This document shows positions 35,488 to 43,142 of a DNA stretch of 64,000 nucleotides, piece after piece (within the stretch, counting starts at the first letter, position 1; the number at the start of each line of letters is the position of its first letter). The DNA is taken from NCBI GenBank assembly GCA_002412545.1, contig DHVG01000026.1, positions 38,013 through 102,012 of the forward strand, read 5' to 3'. Source of the DNA: Elusimicrobia bacterium UBA5214. GTDB lineage: Bacteria; Elusimicrobiota; UBA5214. The notes beneath the pieces are model-generated. The model saw only the letters and a list, made by a program, of their open reading frames with translations. It did no database searches and had not been told where the DNA came from. The position numbers were made by a program, and so were the translations under genes.

Positions 35488-36021
35488 TCATTTGGCTAAA
35501 AAATGCTGAAAAAAATGTTTAGCCAAAATAAAATATAGACAACCAACTACGGCTAAAACAGTCTCCCAACCGGGGAACTGCCACCAAGGTTCAACTTGCC
35601 CTCGCCCTGCCCTCGCCCTGAGCTCGGGCCGAAGGGAGCTCGGGCCGAAGGGAGAGTTCACCTTGAAAGGATACTCCTCTTCTTTTTCGCGTAGTGGTTC
35701 CCGCTCAGCAATTTCTCGTAAGGGACGACTTTCTTCCGCTCTTCCTAACATTACTCCGGTTAACTCAAAAATACTAAAGAGAACAGCAATTAACATACAA
35801 ATTAACGGTAATTCTTGCGAAAAAAATTTGTTTGTACTTTTCTTCATCTTTCTTCCCCAATGCAGAATTTCTTTCCGCACAAAACGCCACCTTCCACCTA
35901 CTTTTGCCCCTGGCAATTTACCATTCTCTGCTAAAAGGTATACTTTTTCCGGTCTTAATTTGAGCAATTCAGCAGTTTCTTTTAAAGTAAGAACTTCGGG
36001 AGAATTTACCTTATATACCAT
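35488..36021 (-). CDS. membrane-anchored excisionase-type HTH protein
   Basis: 177 aa. N-terminal helix-turn-helix of the excisionase/HTH_17 kind (residues about 10-57: LTLKETAELLKLRPEKVY, GKLPGAKVGGRWRFVR), then a hydrophobic helix about 70-92, an acidic stretch, a repeat-coded loop (about 120-141; DNA 35586-35660) and a second hydrophobic helix about 148-166. It looks like a DNA-binding domain tethered to the membrane by two helices, a rare layout. It has its own consensus promoter (36043-36071). Lies between the HTH gene under the Rex site and the NuoL-like gene. Function unknown. Confidence 0.75.
   Translation of the reverse strand: MVYKVNSPEVLTLKETAELLKLRPEKVYLLAENGKLPGAKVGGRWRFVRKEILHWGRKMKKSTNKFFSQELPLICMLIAVLFSIFELTGVMLGRAEESRPLREIAEREPLREKEEEYPFKVNSPFGPSSLRPELRARAGRGQVEPWWQFPGWETVLAVVGCLYFILAKHFFQHFLAK
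35586..35660. repeat. composite repeat insert inside the membrane HTH gene
   Basis: Tandem CCCTCGCCCTG words then tandem GAGCTCGGGCCGAAGG words; read in frame in the loop between the two hydrophobic helices. Markedly more GC-rich than its surroundings. Confidence 0.75.
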
Positions 36022-36042
36022 TATCTTCTCTTAAGTATTGTT

Positions 36043-36071
36043 ATTTTACTACATTTACCTTTTTTTGTCAA
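36043..36071 (-). promoter_or_regulatory. consensus sigma-70 promoter for the membrane HTH gene
   Basis: Minus strand TTGACA (36066-36071), 17-nt spacer, TAAAAT (36043-36048); the start codon is about 22 nt further on. Confidence 0.78.
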
Positions 36072-36120
36072 GACCCGTAGGAAAAAAATTTCTTTACCGG
36101 TCAATTTTTGCGGTTTGGCG

Positions 36121-36147
36121 GAGATTGTTGGGTTTCTCAACAATCTC
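36121..36147. repeat. hairpin with CAACAATCTC arms
   Basis: GAGATTGTTG and CAACAATCTC form a 10-bp stem with a 7-nt loop. It lies just past the terminator below. Confidence 0.65.
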
Positions 36148-36152
36148 AAAAT

Positions 36153-36184
36153 AAAAAAACCTCGGTCTTTAAGAATCGAGGTTT
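36153..36184 (-). terminator. rho-independent terminator after the HTH gene
   Basis: On the minus strand AAACCTCG (36177-36184) pairs with CGAGGTTT (36157-36164) and is followed by a run of T. It lies about 50 nt past the stop of the HTH gene at 36235. Confidence 0.75.
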
Positions 36185-36234
36185 CCCAAAAATTTCTTTC
36201 TATTAACTTTAAGAATTGAGATGTGTAACTGTTT

Positions 36235-36543
36235 TTATTTCTTCTTCGGCGGGAATTTCAACTTTTGCTCGTTTATATAAAGGGGTTCAAGAGATTGGCC
36301 AAGAAACTGACTAACTTGCCAAGGGTGGTAGGTAATCTGTCGTCTGGACTTTTTTCCTACACCTCCCCAATGAGATAACCAATCAAGGAGTACCGATTTA
36401 ACAAAACGCCACTCCCGACCGATTTTTCTTGCTGGGATTTTCCCCTCTTTAGCTAAATTGGACAGAGTTTTCTTGCCCACTCTCAAAAATAGGCTCGCTT
36501 CATCCAAATTAAGAATTTCCGGAAGGGTTAGTCCTTTTTTCAT
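36235..36543 (-). CDS. excisionase-type HTH regulator under a Rex operator
   Basis: 102-aa DNA-binding protein: HTH_17/MerR-like fold about residues 10-58 (ILNLDEASLFLRVGKKTL, GKIPARKIGREWRFVK), followed by a basic tail of unknown fold. Related in the HTH to the membrane-anchored protein downstream. It has a consensus promoter (36639-36667), a perfect Rex operator in its leader (36569-36586) and a terminator behind it, so it is a stand-alone unit. No phage or recombinase genes nearby, so a regulator is more likely than an excisionase. Target unknown. Confidence 0.78.
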   Translation of the reverse strand: MKKGLTLPEILNLDEASLFLRVGKKTLSNLAKEGKIPARKIGREWRFVKSVLLDWLSHWGGVGKKSRRQITYHPWQVSQFLGQSLEPLYINEQKLKFPPKKK

Positions 36544-36568
36544 TTTGTTTCTTTCTGTTTTTCCTTTT

Positions 36569-36586
36569 TTGTGAAATTTTTCACAA
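36569..36586. promoter_or_regulatory. Rex operator
   Basis: TTGTGAAATTTTTCACAA: perfect 8-bp arms and an exact match to the Rex consensus TTGTGA-N6-TCACAA. Lies between promoter and start codon of the HTH gene, with rex 370 bp away. Rex releases DNA when NADH is high. Confidence 0.88.
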
Positions 36587-36638
36587 AGTTTTTTCCAAAA
36601 ATTAAAAAAACAAAGAAAGCCTATATTTAGTATAAACT

Positions 36639-36667
36639 AGTATAACCTAAAAAGAGTTTTTTGTCAA
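36639..36667 (-). promoter_or_regulatory. consensus sigma-70 promoter for the HTH gene
   Basis: Minus strand TTGACA (36662-36667), exactly 17 nt, TATACT (36639-36644). The -35 box is one base from the end of element E2. Long leader of about 90 nt containing the Rex operator. Confidence 0.82.
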
Positions 36668-36668
36668 G

Positions 36669-36817
36669 CCCGCACCTATTAAGTATGGTCAGTTTGGATT
36701 CCCAGCGACTAAGCAGATATAATTTGTGTCTGCAGAATTATCTGTTTCGTATTATGAACATTCTCACGCATATCCAACTGACCAGAAAAAGTCGCTAGAT
36801 ACTTGATAGGTGCGGGG
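36669..36817. repeat. pseudoknot-type inverted element, copy E2
   Basis: 149 bp. Closing stem CCCGCACCTATTAAGTAT (36669-36686) with ATACTTGATAGGTGCGGG (36799-36816; element end 36817). Inner: GGTCAGTT (36687-36694), CAGCGACT (36703-36710), a local CAGATA/TATCTG-type hairpin, AACTGACC (36776-36783), A-rich linker, AGTCGCT (36790-36796). Crossing order as in E1. ATACTT arm differs from other copies yet remains paired. Confidence 0.85.
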
Positions 36818-36821
36818 TCAA

Positions 36822-36969
36822 CCATCACTTTCGGTAGATATATCTTTTGCCTTTTGTCTGTCGTCGGTAAAACTTTTTTGATTATCAACTCTTTAGTTTT
36901 GGGTAATTTTTCTTAAAGAAAATCTCCGATGCAAAAGATATAAAGAGAAACATCTACCAAAGGTGAGGG
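36822..36969. repeat. pseudoknot-type inverted element, copy E3
   Basis: 148 bp. Closing stem about 36822-36839 with ATCTACCAAAGGTGAGGG (36952-36969), three mismatches. Inner: ATATCTTTTG (36840-36849), GTCTGTC (36856-36862), CAAAAGATAT (36932-36941), GAGAAAC (36945-36951). First pair perfect, second imperfect. The right end supplies the last residues and stop of rex. Confidence 0.78.
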
Positions 36970-37604
36970 ACTACTAAAAAAGAACTTAAACTTCCTAAAT
37001 CGGCCGCTAAATCAACATTGCGTAACTTTACCTTCAGGGGGACAACTAATTTAACCGGTGCAAAGTTAAGAATTGCCCTTACTCCACTTTTGACCAATTG
37101 CGAACATACTTTTTGTGCGGCAAAAGCGGGCACTGCAACAATTCCAATTTTTATCTTCTTATTTTTTATTACTCTTGCCATCCCTTCTGCCGGAAGAATT
37201 CTCTTATCGTGAATGATTTCCCCAATTTTCGTTGGATTACTATCAAAAATAGCGGTAATCTCAAATCCAGACCTAAGAAACCCCGGATAACCAATTAATG
37301 CTCTTCCTAAGTTACCACAACCAACTAGGGCAATTTTCCATTTTCTATCCAAACCTAAAATTTTTTTTATCGCTTGAGAAAGTCCCTCCACTAAATAGCC
37401 GATACCTCGTGAACCAAATCGCCCAAGATAGGTGAAGTCACGTCTTACCTGATTAGAATTTATCCCACTCATCTTTCCTAATTGAGAAGAAGTGACAAAA
37501 TCCACCCTCTTATTTAGTAGTTCTTCCAAAGATCGCCGATAGAGAACCAAACGCAGAATTGTAACTTCGGGAATTTTTTTCTTTGCGGTGCTTACCTCTT
37601 TCAT
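36954..37604 (-). CDS. rex: redox-sensing transcriptional repressor Rex
   Basis: NADH/NAD+-sensing repressor. N-terminal winged helix (about 15-75: VTSSQLGKMSGINSNQVRRDFTYLG with the DNA-reading Arg residues), then a Rossmann domain with ALVGCGNLGRAL. 216 aa, standard. The last five residues and the TAG stop are encoded by the end of element E3. Flanked on both sides by pseudoknot-type elements. A perfect operator for it lies at 36569-36586, so the HTH gene is a likely target. Confidence 0.95.
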   Translation of the reverse strand: MKEVSTAKKKIPEVTILRLVLYRRSLEELLNKRVDFVTSSQLGKMSGINSNQVRRDFTYLGRFGSRGIGYLVEGLSQAIKKILGLDRKWKIALVGCGNLGRALIGYPGFLRSGFEITAIFDSNPTKIGEIIHDKRILPAEGMARVIKNKKIKIGIVAVPAFAAQKVCSQLVKSGVRAILNFAPVKLVVPLKVKLRNVDLAADLGSLSSFLVVPHLW

Positions 37605-37611
37605 TTCTTAA

Positions 37612-37763
37612 CTCCGCACCTTTGGTAGATGTCTGTCGTTATATCTTTTGTTTTCAGATACTTTCTTCAAGTGATGATACCCAGACTAATAAGTTAGTAA
37701 TCAAAAGAAGTCCTTACCAGTGACAGACAAAAAGCAAAAGATATATCTACCAAAGGTGCGAGG
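37612..37763. repeat. pseudoknot-type inverted element, copy E4
   Basis: 152 bp. Closing stem CTCCGCACCTTTGGTAGAT (37612-37630) with ATCTACCAAAGGTGCGAGG (37745-37763). Inner: GTCTGTC (37631-37637), ATATCTTTTG (37641-37650), GACAGAC (37722-37728), AAAAAG, CAAAAGATAT (37735-37744); both pairs perfect and crossing. The tatA stop codon is the very next base. Confidence 0.88.
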
Positions 37764-37997
37764 TCAACCGGCAGGTTTATCTTTCTCTTTTTCTTCAGTA
37801 GAAGGGGGCATCTCTTTTGGTTTTTCTCCCTCGGTTTCTATTTTGGTAAGTTCTTCAGTCAATTCCTGTGTTCCTTTACGAAATTCTTTCATTGCCCGAC
37901 CAATCGCTCGTCCCATTTCTGGTAATTTTTTTGGTCCAAAAATAATCAAAGCAACTACTAAAATTAAAATCAGTTCCGGTGTACCAAGACCAAACAT
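37764..37997 (-). CDS. tatA: Sec-independent translocase protein TatA
   Basis: Pore-forming Tat subunit. 77 aa: short N-terminal membrane helix ([24 protein letters not shown]), amphipathic helix with [14 protein letters not shown], acidic Lys/Glu-rich tail. The matching TatC domain is fused to a radical SAM protein at 52362-54794. Tat export of folded cofactor proteins would suit the redox genes here. Ends exactly at element E4. Confidence 0.93.
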   Translation of the reverse strand: MFGLGTPELILILVVALIIFGPKKLPEMGRAIGRAMKEFRKGTQELTEELTKIETEGEKPKEMPPSTEEKEKDKPAG

Positions 37998-38018
37998 TTT
38001 TTACCTCCTCAATTTATT

Positions 38019-38108
38019 GATTACAGTGATTAAAGGCACGATTACAGTAATTTTTAATAAAAGATTTTATCTCCGTAATCGCTGCTAATAATCGTTGGAA
38101 TCATCCGT
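38019..38108. repeat. intergenic word palindrome, GATTACAGTGATT family
   Basis: GATTACAGTGATTAAAGGC, ACGATTACAGTAATTTT opposed to CTCCGTAATCGCTGC, AATCGTTGGAATCAT; between tatA and cheR. Confidence 0.8.
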
Positions 38109-38109
38109 C

Positions 38110-39507
38110 TTAGCGGAGACGTTCTATGTTTCTCTGGCAGATTTCCGCTAATGCTTTCTTACCGAAACCACCAGAAAAAGGTATCGGTTCTTCAATAATT
38201 CCATTCTCAAGTAAACGAAGGATGTTTTTATATTCACGCAGAGCATCTTTCTTTTTATCTTGCCGAGTGTATATCTCAGCTAATTTAAAATATGCCATTA
38301 AAAAATTTTTATCTAAATAAATTGTCCGTTTAAATTCGGTAATTGCTTCTTCGGTACGGTCAAGTTGACTATAAACAAGCCCGCGTAAATAGTGTGCTTG
38401 GGTTAAAAACGAATCGGTGCCGAATATTTGTTCTACTTTTTTTAAAGCAAATCCAAATTCTCCACGGTCAAAAAGTTTAAGGATTTCTCCATAAAAATTC
38501 TCAGATTTATTCTCATCAGAAACGGCTACCTCGTGAGAAGTAGACACTTTTTGAGGAGTAACCATGCGGGGACGGATTTTTTCAGTCGGTTTTTTTAGAG
38601 TTATTATTGGAGTAACCTTAGAGGGACTTGTTTCAACAGAAGGAATTATTCCTAGAGAGGTAATTAAATTTTCAGAAGTAGATGTTCCCTTTTTATAATA
38701 AAAAGTATCACCCCGATGAATTACAGAAAAATGGGAAAACCTACCGATGGCTTCCGCATAACCTAAAAAAAGATAGCCATTATCATTAAGATGATGATAA
38801 AAATGGTCAAGAATTCTTTCAATCTTCTCCGGTCTAAAATAAATTAGCACATTGCGACACATGATGATATCCCATTTACCCTCTGCAGAAGAAGGATAAC
38901 TTTCTTCTGCAAGATTATGATAAACAAATTTTACCATTTTTTTAATTTTTTCATTGAGTGAGTAGTAATTACCAACTTTATCAAAGTATTTTTTAAGATA
39001 AATCCGTTCAGTAAAGCGTAAAGAATTCTTACTATAAATACCTTTCTTTGCCCGTTCTAATGTTTCCTGGTCAATATCCGTACCCAAAATCTGAATCTCC
39101 CAATTTTCTACCTGGGGAAAACTTTCCTTCAATAATAGTGCAATTGAGTAAGGTTCTTCGCCACTGGCACAACCTGCTGACCAAATATTTAATGAAAAAA
39201 TTCCTTTCTTTTCTTTCTCACTAATTAAGGATGGTAAAATTTCTTCTTTTATAACATTAAACTGTTCCTTTTGTCGGAAAAAAGAACTTTCATTTATCGT
39301 AATCAAGGAAAGAAGACTGCGTAGTTCCTTCCCCCCTTCTGGATGGAAAGCCAAAAACCGGTAGTATTGTTCAAAATCGTCTAATTGGTTTACTTGCATC
39401 CGCTGAAGGAGGCTTGTTTTTAACGATTCCTTTTTACTCTGGTCAAAATGGAGACCGCTCTTCTTCTCAAGAAAATCCTGAAATAAAACAAATTCTTCTT
39501 CTTTCAT
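38110..39507 (-). CDS. cheR: chemotaxis methyltransferase CheR with TPR tail
   Basis: SAM-dependent methylation of chemoreceptor glutamates. N-terminal helical domain, then the catalytic domain: TINESSFFRQKEQF, IWSAGCASGEEPYSIA (SAM site), CRNVLIYFRPEKIERIL, GYLFLGYAEA. C-terminal extension about 335-465 contains TPR-like helices (LTQAHYLRGLVYSQLDRTEE and AYFKLAEIYTRQDKKKDA). 465 aa. First enzyme of a che run with cheB and cheA. Confidence 0.93.
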   Translation of the reverse strand: MKEEEFVLFQDFLEKKSGLHFDQSKKESLKTSLLQRMQVNQLDDFEQYYRFLAFHPEGGKELRSLLSLITINESSFFRQKEQFNVIKEEILPSLISEKEKKGIFSLNIWSAGCASGEEPYSIALLLKESFPQVENWEIQILGTDIDQETLERAKKGIYSKNSLRFTERIYLKKYFDKVGNYYSLNEKIKKMVKFVYHNLAEESYPSSAEGKWDIIMCRNVLIYFRPEKIERILDHFYHHLNDNGYLFLGYAEAIGRFSHFSVIHRGDTFYYKKGTSTSENLITSLGIIPSVETSPSKVTPIITLKKPTEKIRPRMVTPQKVSTSHEVAVSDENKSENFYGEILKLFDRGEFGFALKKVEQIFGTDSFLTQAHYLRGLVYSQLDRTEEAITEFKRTIYLDKNFLMAYFKLAEIYTRQDKKKDALREYKNILRLLENGIIEEPIPFSGGFGKKALAEICQRNIERLR

Positions 39508-39510
39508 TTT

Positions 39511-39560
39511 GAATCACTGATTACACAGATTTTTTAAAGACGATTACACTGATTATAACC
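39511..39560. repeat. left arm of a GATTAC-family palindrome interrupted by a foldback
   Basis: AATCACTGATTACACAGATTT and ACGATTACACTGATTATA; its partner arm (AAATCTCTGTAATCATC) is about 190 nt away at 39706-39722, with the element at 39573-39689 between. Confidence 0.7.
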
Positions 39561-39572
39561 AACAAAAAAACT

Positions 39573-39689
39573 ATTCTGCTACGCAAAACTAATGGAACTA
39601 TAGTTTTGCTTCACAGGAATATTCTCCGTCAGAATAATTCCTCCGAAGCAAAAGAGGCATTTCCCATTACTTTTGCGAAGGAGAATAAT
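39573..39689. repeat. nested foldback element
   Basis: Imperfect inverted arms: ATTCTGCTACGCAAAACTAA ... matched by TTACTTTTGCGAAGGAGAAT, and inner AGTTTTGCTTC/GAAGCAAAA, GGAATATTCT/AGAATAATTCC around the centre. Inserted between the two arms of a GATTAC-family palindrome. Confidence 0.75.
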
Positions 39690-39705
39690 CTGTGCAATCT
39701 GGTTT

Positions 39706-40755
39706 TTAAATCTCTGTAATCATCCTGATTATTTCCTGAGGGATAGAATCCAAGGGTAATATTTTATTTACTGCACCAAAATCAATAGCGGCTTTCGGCA
39801 TACCAAAAATTAAAGAACTCTTTTCATCCTGAGATATCGTTTTCCCACCAGCATCTTTAATTGCTTTTAGCCCTTCTTTACCATCGTTCCCCATGCCACT
39901 CAAGATTACACCAATTGCTTCTGAACCGTAAACTTTGGCTACTGAAGAAAAGAAAATATCCGCCGAAGGACAAACGAAGTAATTACTTTTTGAACTTTGT
40001 GTCTCTAATTTAATTTTTTTATTTTCCCCAATGAGCATATGTTTCCCAGCCGGAGCAAGGTAAGCGATATCCGCTTTTAATGGCTCCCCATCCTCTGCCT
40101 CTTTGACTTTAATCCAACTTTCACTATTCAACCAGTCAACAAAATCCTTAACAAAACCTTCTGGTAGATGTTGAACAATACCAATAGGGAGAGGAAATTC
40201 CGGTGAAATACTGTTTAAAATACTTCTAATCGCTTGCGGTCCACCGGTTGAACCAGCAAAAGCGACAAATCCACCAGAAAAAATTCTTCCCTCCGGAGAT
40301 ATATCTTTTATTTCTTCACTTGGCAACTTCCTCTTTAACCGTCCTCGCAGATGAGTAATTACTTTAGCTTGCGAAATCGCTTTTATTTCTTTTATCCATT
40401 GTTCAGGCAAATAATGGTTTGGTTTTTCCATTATTTCCAAAGCACCCAATTCTATTGCTTTAAAGAGATGATTGCCCTGTAAGTATTCCTTTCTACAACC
40501 GGGCAGGGTCAAACCAATAATCGGTCTTGGTGAATGTGCCATTATATATTCTATTGTATTCAACCCCTCAGTAAAGGAATTACTTAAATCCAAAGCGACC
40601 AAGTCAGGTTTTAAAGAAAAAACCTTCTCTCTTGCCCACGGTTTATTGGGGAAGAACCCGACAATTTCTATTTCTCGGTCTGCAAAGAAAACTTTCTTCA
40701 GGTTTTCTTGTCCAGTTAAATTATCATCAAAAATCAAAATACGAATTTTCTTCAT
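39706..40755 (-). CDS. cheB: chemotaxis protein-glutamate methylesterase CheB
   Basis: Removes receptor methyl groups and deamidates glutamines. N-terminal receiver domain about 1-130 with the acidic pair DD at 10-11, phospho-acceptor Asp56 (LDLSN) and the Lys of EIMEKP. C-terminal esterase about 165-345 with catalytic Ser in AGSTGGPQA, His in IVQHLPEGF and Asp in GMGNDGKEG. 349 aa. Between cheR and cheA. Confidence 0.95.
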   Translation of the reverse strand: MKKIRILIFDDNLTGQENLKKVFFADREIEIVGFFPNKPWAREKVFSLKPDLVALDLSNSFTEGLNTIEYIMAHSPRPIIGLTLPGCRKEYLQGNHLFKAIELGALEIMEKPNHYLPEQWIKEIKAISQAKVITHLRGRLKRKLPSEEIKDISPEGRIFSGGFVAFAGSTGGPQAIRSILNSISPEFPLPIGIVQHLPEGFVKDFVDWLNSESWIKVKEAEDGEPLKADIAYLAPAGKHMLIGENKKIKLETQSSKSNYFVCPSADIFFSSVAKVYGSEAIGVILSGMGNDGKEGLKAIKDAGGKTISQDEKSSLIFGMPKAAIDFGAVNKILPLDSIPQEIIRMITEI

Positions 40756-40860
40756 CCTTAAGAATTTTGATTCCAGCGATTATCAAAGGCGATTACAGTG
40801 ATTTTAATGACAAGAATTCATCACCGTAATCGTTGCTTTTATCACTGTAATCAAAGATTG
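40756..40860. repeat. intergenic word palindrome, GATTACAGTGATT family
   Basis: GATTCCAGCGATTATC, GCGATTACAGTGATTTT opposed to ATCACCGTAATCGTTGC, TATCACTGTAATCAAAG; between cheB and cheA. Confidence 0.8.
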
Positions 40861-40879
40861 ATGGGGTTTTTCAACAATC

Positions 40880-43018
40880 TTAGGTACCAATGAGTCTTTC
40901 AATTGCCTCAATTAAGATTTTCTGTTCAAATGCTGATTTAGTAATATAAACATCAGCACCTACGGTTAAACCTTTCCTTTTTTCTTCCTCCTTTTCTAAA
41001 GCCGAAACAATGATTATTGGTATATCTTTATATCGTTCATCTCCTTTCAATTTTTCACATAAAGTGAACCCATCAATGTGTGGCATTTGAATATCAGTGA
41101 TAACTAAATCATATTTTCTTAATGCAATTTTTTTTAATGCTTCTTCGCCATTCGTCGCGATATCTACATGATAGCCCCAAGATTCAAGAACACTTTTTTC
41201 TAATTCCCGGGTAGTAAAGAAATCTTCTACTAAGAGAATTGTATGGTCAGATTCCGGTGGCGTGTCTTTTGGAGAATTCTCTATTCCAAAGGAATTTTTT
41301 GTCCCCGCAGGAAGGACTTGTGCTGAATCCATCAGTTCAGGAATATGGAGAATCAAAACTGGTTCACCGGCACCGAGTATAGTTGCCCCGATAATATTTT
41401 TTACTTTTCTTATTGGTTCAGATAAATTTCTTATTACCATATCTTGTTCATTAACTAAACGGTCAACGATGAAACCAATCCGCTGTCCAGCATAGTTAAC
41501 TACGACTACCGGCATTTTCTTATTGGTTCCCTTGTTTACCAAATTATCTGAAGAAACTCTTTCTTCAAAAGGTAATTTCAGGACCTCGGCTAATTTAACT
41601 ACCGGGACTGTCCGCTCATTGATTCGCACTGCTTCTCTACCTTCTACTTGGAGGATTTCTTCTGGTTTCACCCGAATAATTAACTCTATATTCGTGGCAG
41701 GAAAAGCAAATACTTCTTTATTTACTTCTACTAATAAGGCGTGGATTACTGCTAAAGTCAAAGGTAAAATTAGAATAAATTTTGTTCCTTGACCAACTTT
41801 CGTTTCCACTTTTACTTGTCCAATAAGGTTCTCGGTAATATTCTTCTTCACCACATCTAATCCTACACCGCGGCCAGAAACTTCAGTCACAGTTTCCGTA
41901 GTAGTAAAACCAGGTTTAAAAATAAGATAAACCAGTTCCTCATCAGTCAAACCTTTAATTTCCTCAATGCTTACTAACCCTTTTTTCAAGGCAATTTCTT
42001 TAACTTTATTTACCTCAATACCTTCACCGTCATCTTCAATCTCAACATAGACATGGTCACCTTCTTGATAGGTATTAAGTGTAATTCTCCCTCTTTCTGG
42101 CTTCCCTTGAGCAATACGCTCTTCAGGTTTTTCAATTCCGTGTGCTACCGCATTACGGAGAATATGTAATAGAGGGTCTTTCACCATTTCCAGTATTTTT
42201 TTATCCAATTCCGTCTCTGCACCTTTAATTTCTAATTCAACTTTTTTGTTATATTCGCGGGCTAAATCGCGCACGGTCCGCGGGAAATAAGTAGTAATCG
42301 CTGATATCGGCAGCATTCGTAAACTCATTGCCGTTTCTTCAAGTTTCTTAACCAATAATTCCAAAGATGAAATACTATCACTGTGTTCACGGAAAATGGT
42401 CAGTATACCTTCAGTTAATTCTTTATTAACTTTCAAACGGTCAATCTCTTTAACTAAAGGAATAAGTTGAGAAAATTTATTCAACCATTCCTGTGCGTTC
42501 ATTTGACTGATAGTTAGTTCACCAATGAGACTAATTAAATTATCTATTTTATCGGTATGAATACGGATTGTCTCTTCGGGAGCGGAAATTTTTGATATTT
42601 TTTCTCTCTGCTGAGAAACAGCAATTTTCTCACCAGTTGGCAATTCTGTTTTTGCTTTTTCAAGTTCACTGCAGATTCCTTCTACATCAATACCACTCTC
42701 CTCACCAGAAACTTCTGACTCTATCAATAAATCAATTATATCCAGAGTGGCTAATAAAAGGTCGGCAATTGCGGAATTGAAATATTGTCGTTTTTCTGTA
42801 AATTCAGTTAAAAGACCTTCAATCTGGTGAACAATTTTACCAATACTATTCCAACCAAGCATATTCACTGAACCTTTGAGGGTATGCGCTTCTCTCTGAA
42901 TTTCTTCCAGAAGAGATTTATTACTCGGTTCCTTCTCCAAGAGAAGTATACCCTGGCTCAATTTCTGCAAACTTTCTTCAACACTCGCTCGGAATGCTTC
43001 CTGAAATTTCTCTTCCAT
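40880..43018 (-). CDS. cheA: hybrid chemotaxis histidine kinase CheA-REC
   Basis: 712 aa. Hpt domain with phospho-His45 (AHTLKGSVNMLGW), dimerisation domain about 160-230, HATPase with NAVAHGIEKPEER and GRGVGLDVVKKNI, CheW-like domain about 440-575, then a C-terminal receiver (HTILLVEDFF, LVITDIQMPHIDG with acceptor Asp, ITKSAF with Lys). No separate P2 domain is obvious. The fused receiver is typical of non-classical systems that steer type IV pili or signalling rather than a simple flagellar pathway. Upstream gene is the MCP. Confidence 0.94.
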   Translation of the reverse strand: MEEKFQEAFRASVEESLQKLSQGILLLEKEPSNKSLLEEIQREAHTLKGSVNMLGWNSIGKIVHQIEGLLTEFTEKRQYFNSAIADLLLATLDIIDLLIESEVSGEESGIDVEGICSELEKAKTELPTGEKIAVSQQREKISKISAPEETIRIHTDKIDNLISLIGELTISQMNAQEWLNKFSQLIPLVKEIDRLKVNKELTEGILTIFREHSDSISSLELLVKKLEETAMSLRMLPISAITTYFPRTVRDLAREYNKKVELEIKGAETELDKKILEMVKDPLLHILRNAVAHGIEKPEERIAQGKPERGRITLNTYQEGDHVYVEIEDDGEGIEVNKVKEIALKKGLVSIEEIKGLTDEELVYLIFKPGFTTTETVTEVSGRGVGLDVVKKNITENLIGQVKVETKVGQGTKFILILPLTLAVIHALLVEVNKEVFAFPATNIELIIRVKPEEILQVEGREAVRINERTVPVVKLAEVLKLPFEERVSSDNLVNKGTNKKMPVVVVNYAGQRIGFIVDRLVNEQDMVIRNLSEPIRKVKNIIGATILGAGEPVLILHIPELMDSAQVLPAGTKNSFGIENSPKDTPPESDHTILLVEDFFTTRELEKSVLESWGYHVDIATNGEEALKKIALRKYDLVITDIQMPHIDGFTLCEKLKGDERYKDIPIIIVSALEKEEEKRKGLTVGADVYITKSAFEQKILIEAIERLIGT

Positions 43019-43023
43019 TTCAC

Positions 43024-43141
43024 TTACGCAAAAACGCTAAAATTGACGCCAAAGCGCCAAAATGAATACCACAAAAACGCCTCCGCCATTGAGTTAGTGA
43101 CGGATTGCGGTTTGGCGGAGATTTTTTCGGCGATTTAGCGA
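43024..43141. repeat. intergenic word palindrome, CGCCAAAACGC family
   Basis: CGCAAAAACGCTAAAATTG, CGCCAAAGCGCCAAAATG opposed to GCGGTTTGGCGGAG, CGGCGATTTAGCG; between cheA and the MCP gene. Confidence 0.8.
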
Positions 43142-43142
43142 A

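Larger units (their letters stand above)
36544..36953. other. 410-bp gene-free stretch between rex and the HTH gene
   Basis: Holds, from the HTH gene outward, the Rex operator, the promoter, and two tandem pseudoknot-type elements (E2 and E3). No coding frame is supported. Confidence 0.8.

Noticed and set aside
35488..36543. Phage or integrative element, from two excisionase-like HTH genes
   Set aside because: No integrase, attachment duplication, structural gene or tRNA nearby; one gene has a Rex operator and its own terminator, typical of a host regulator.
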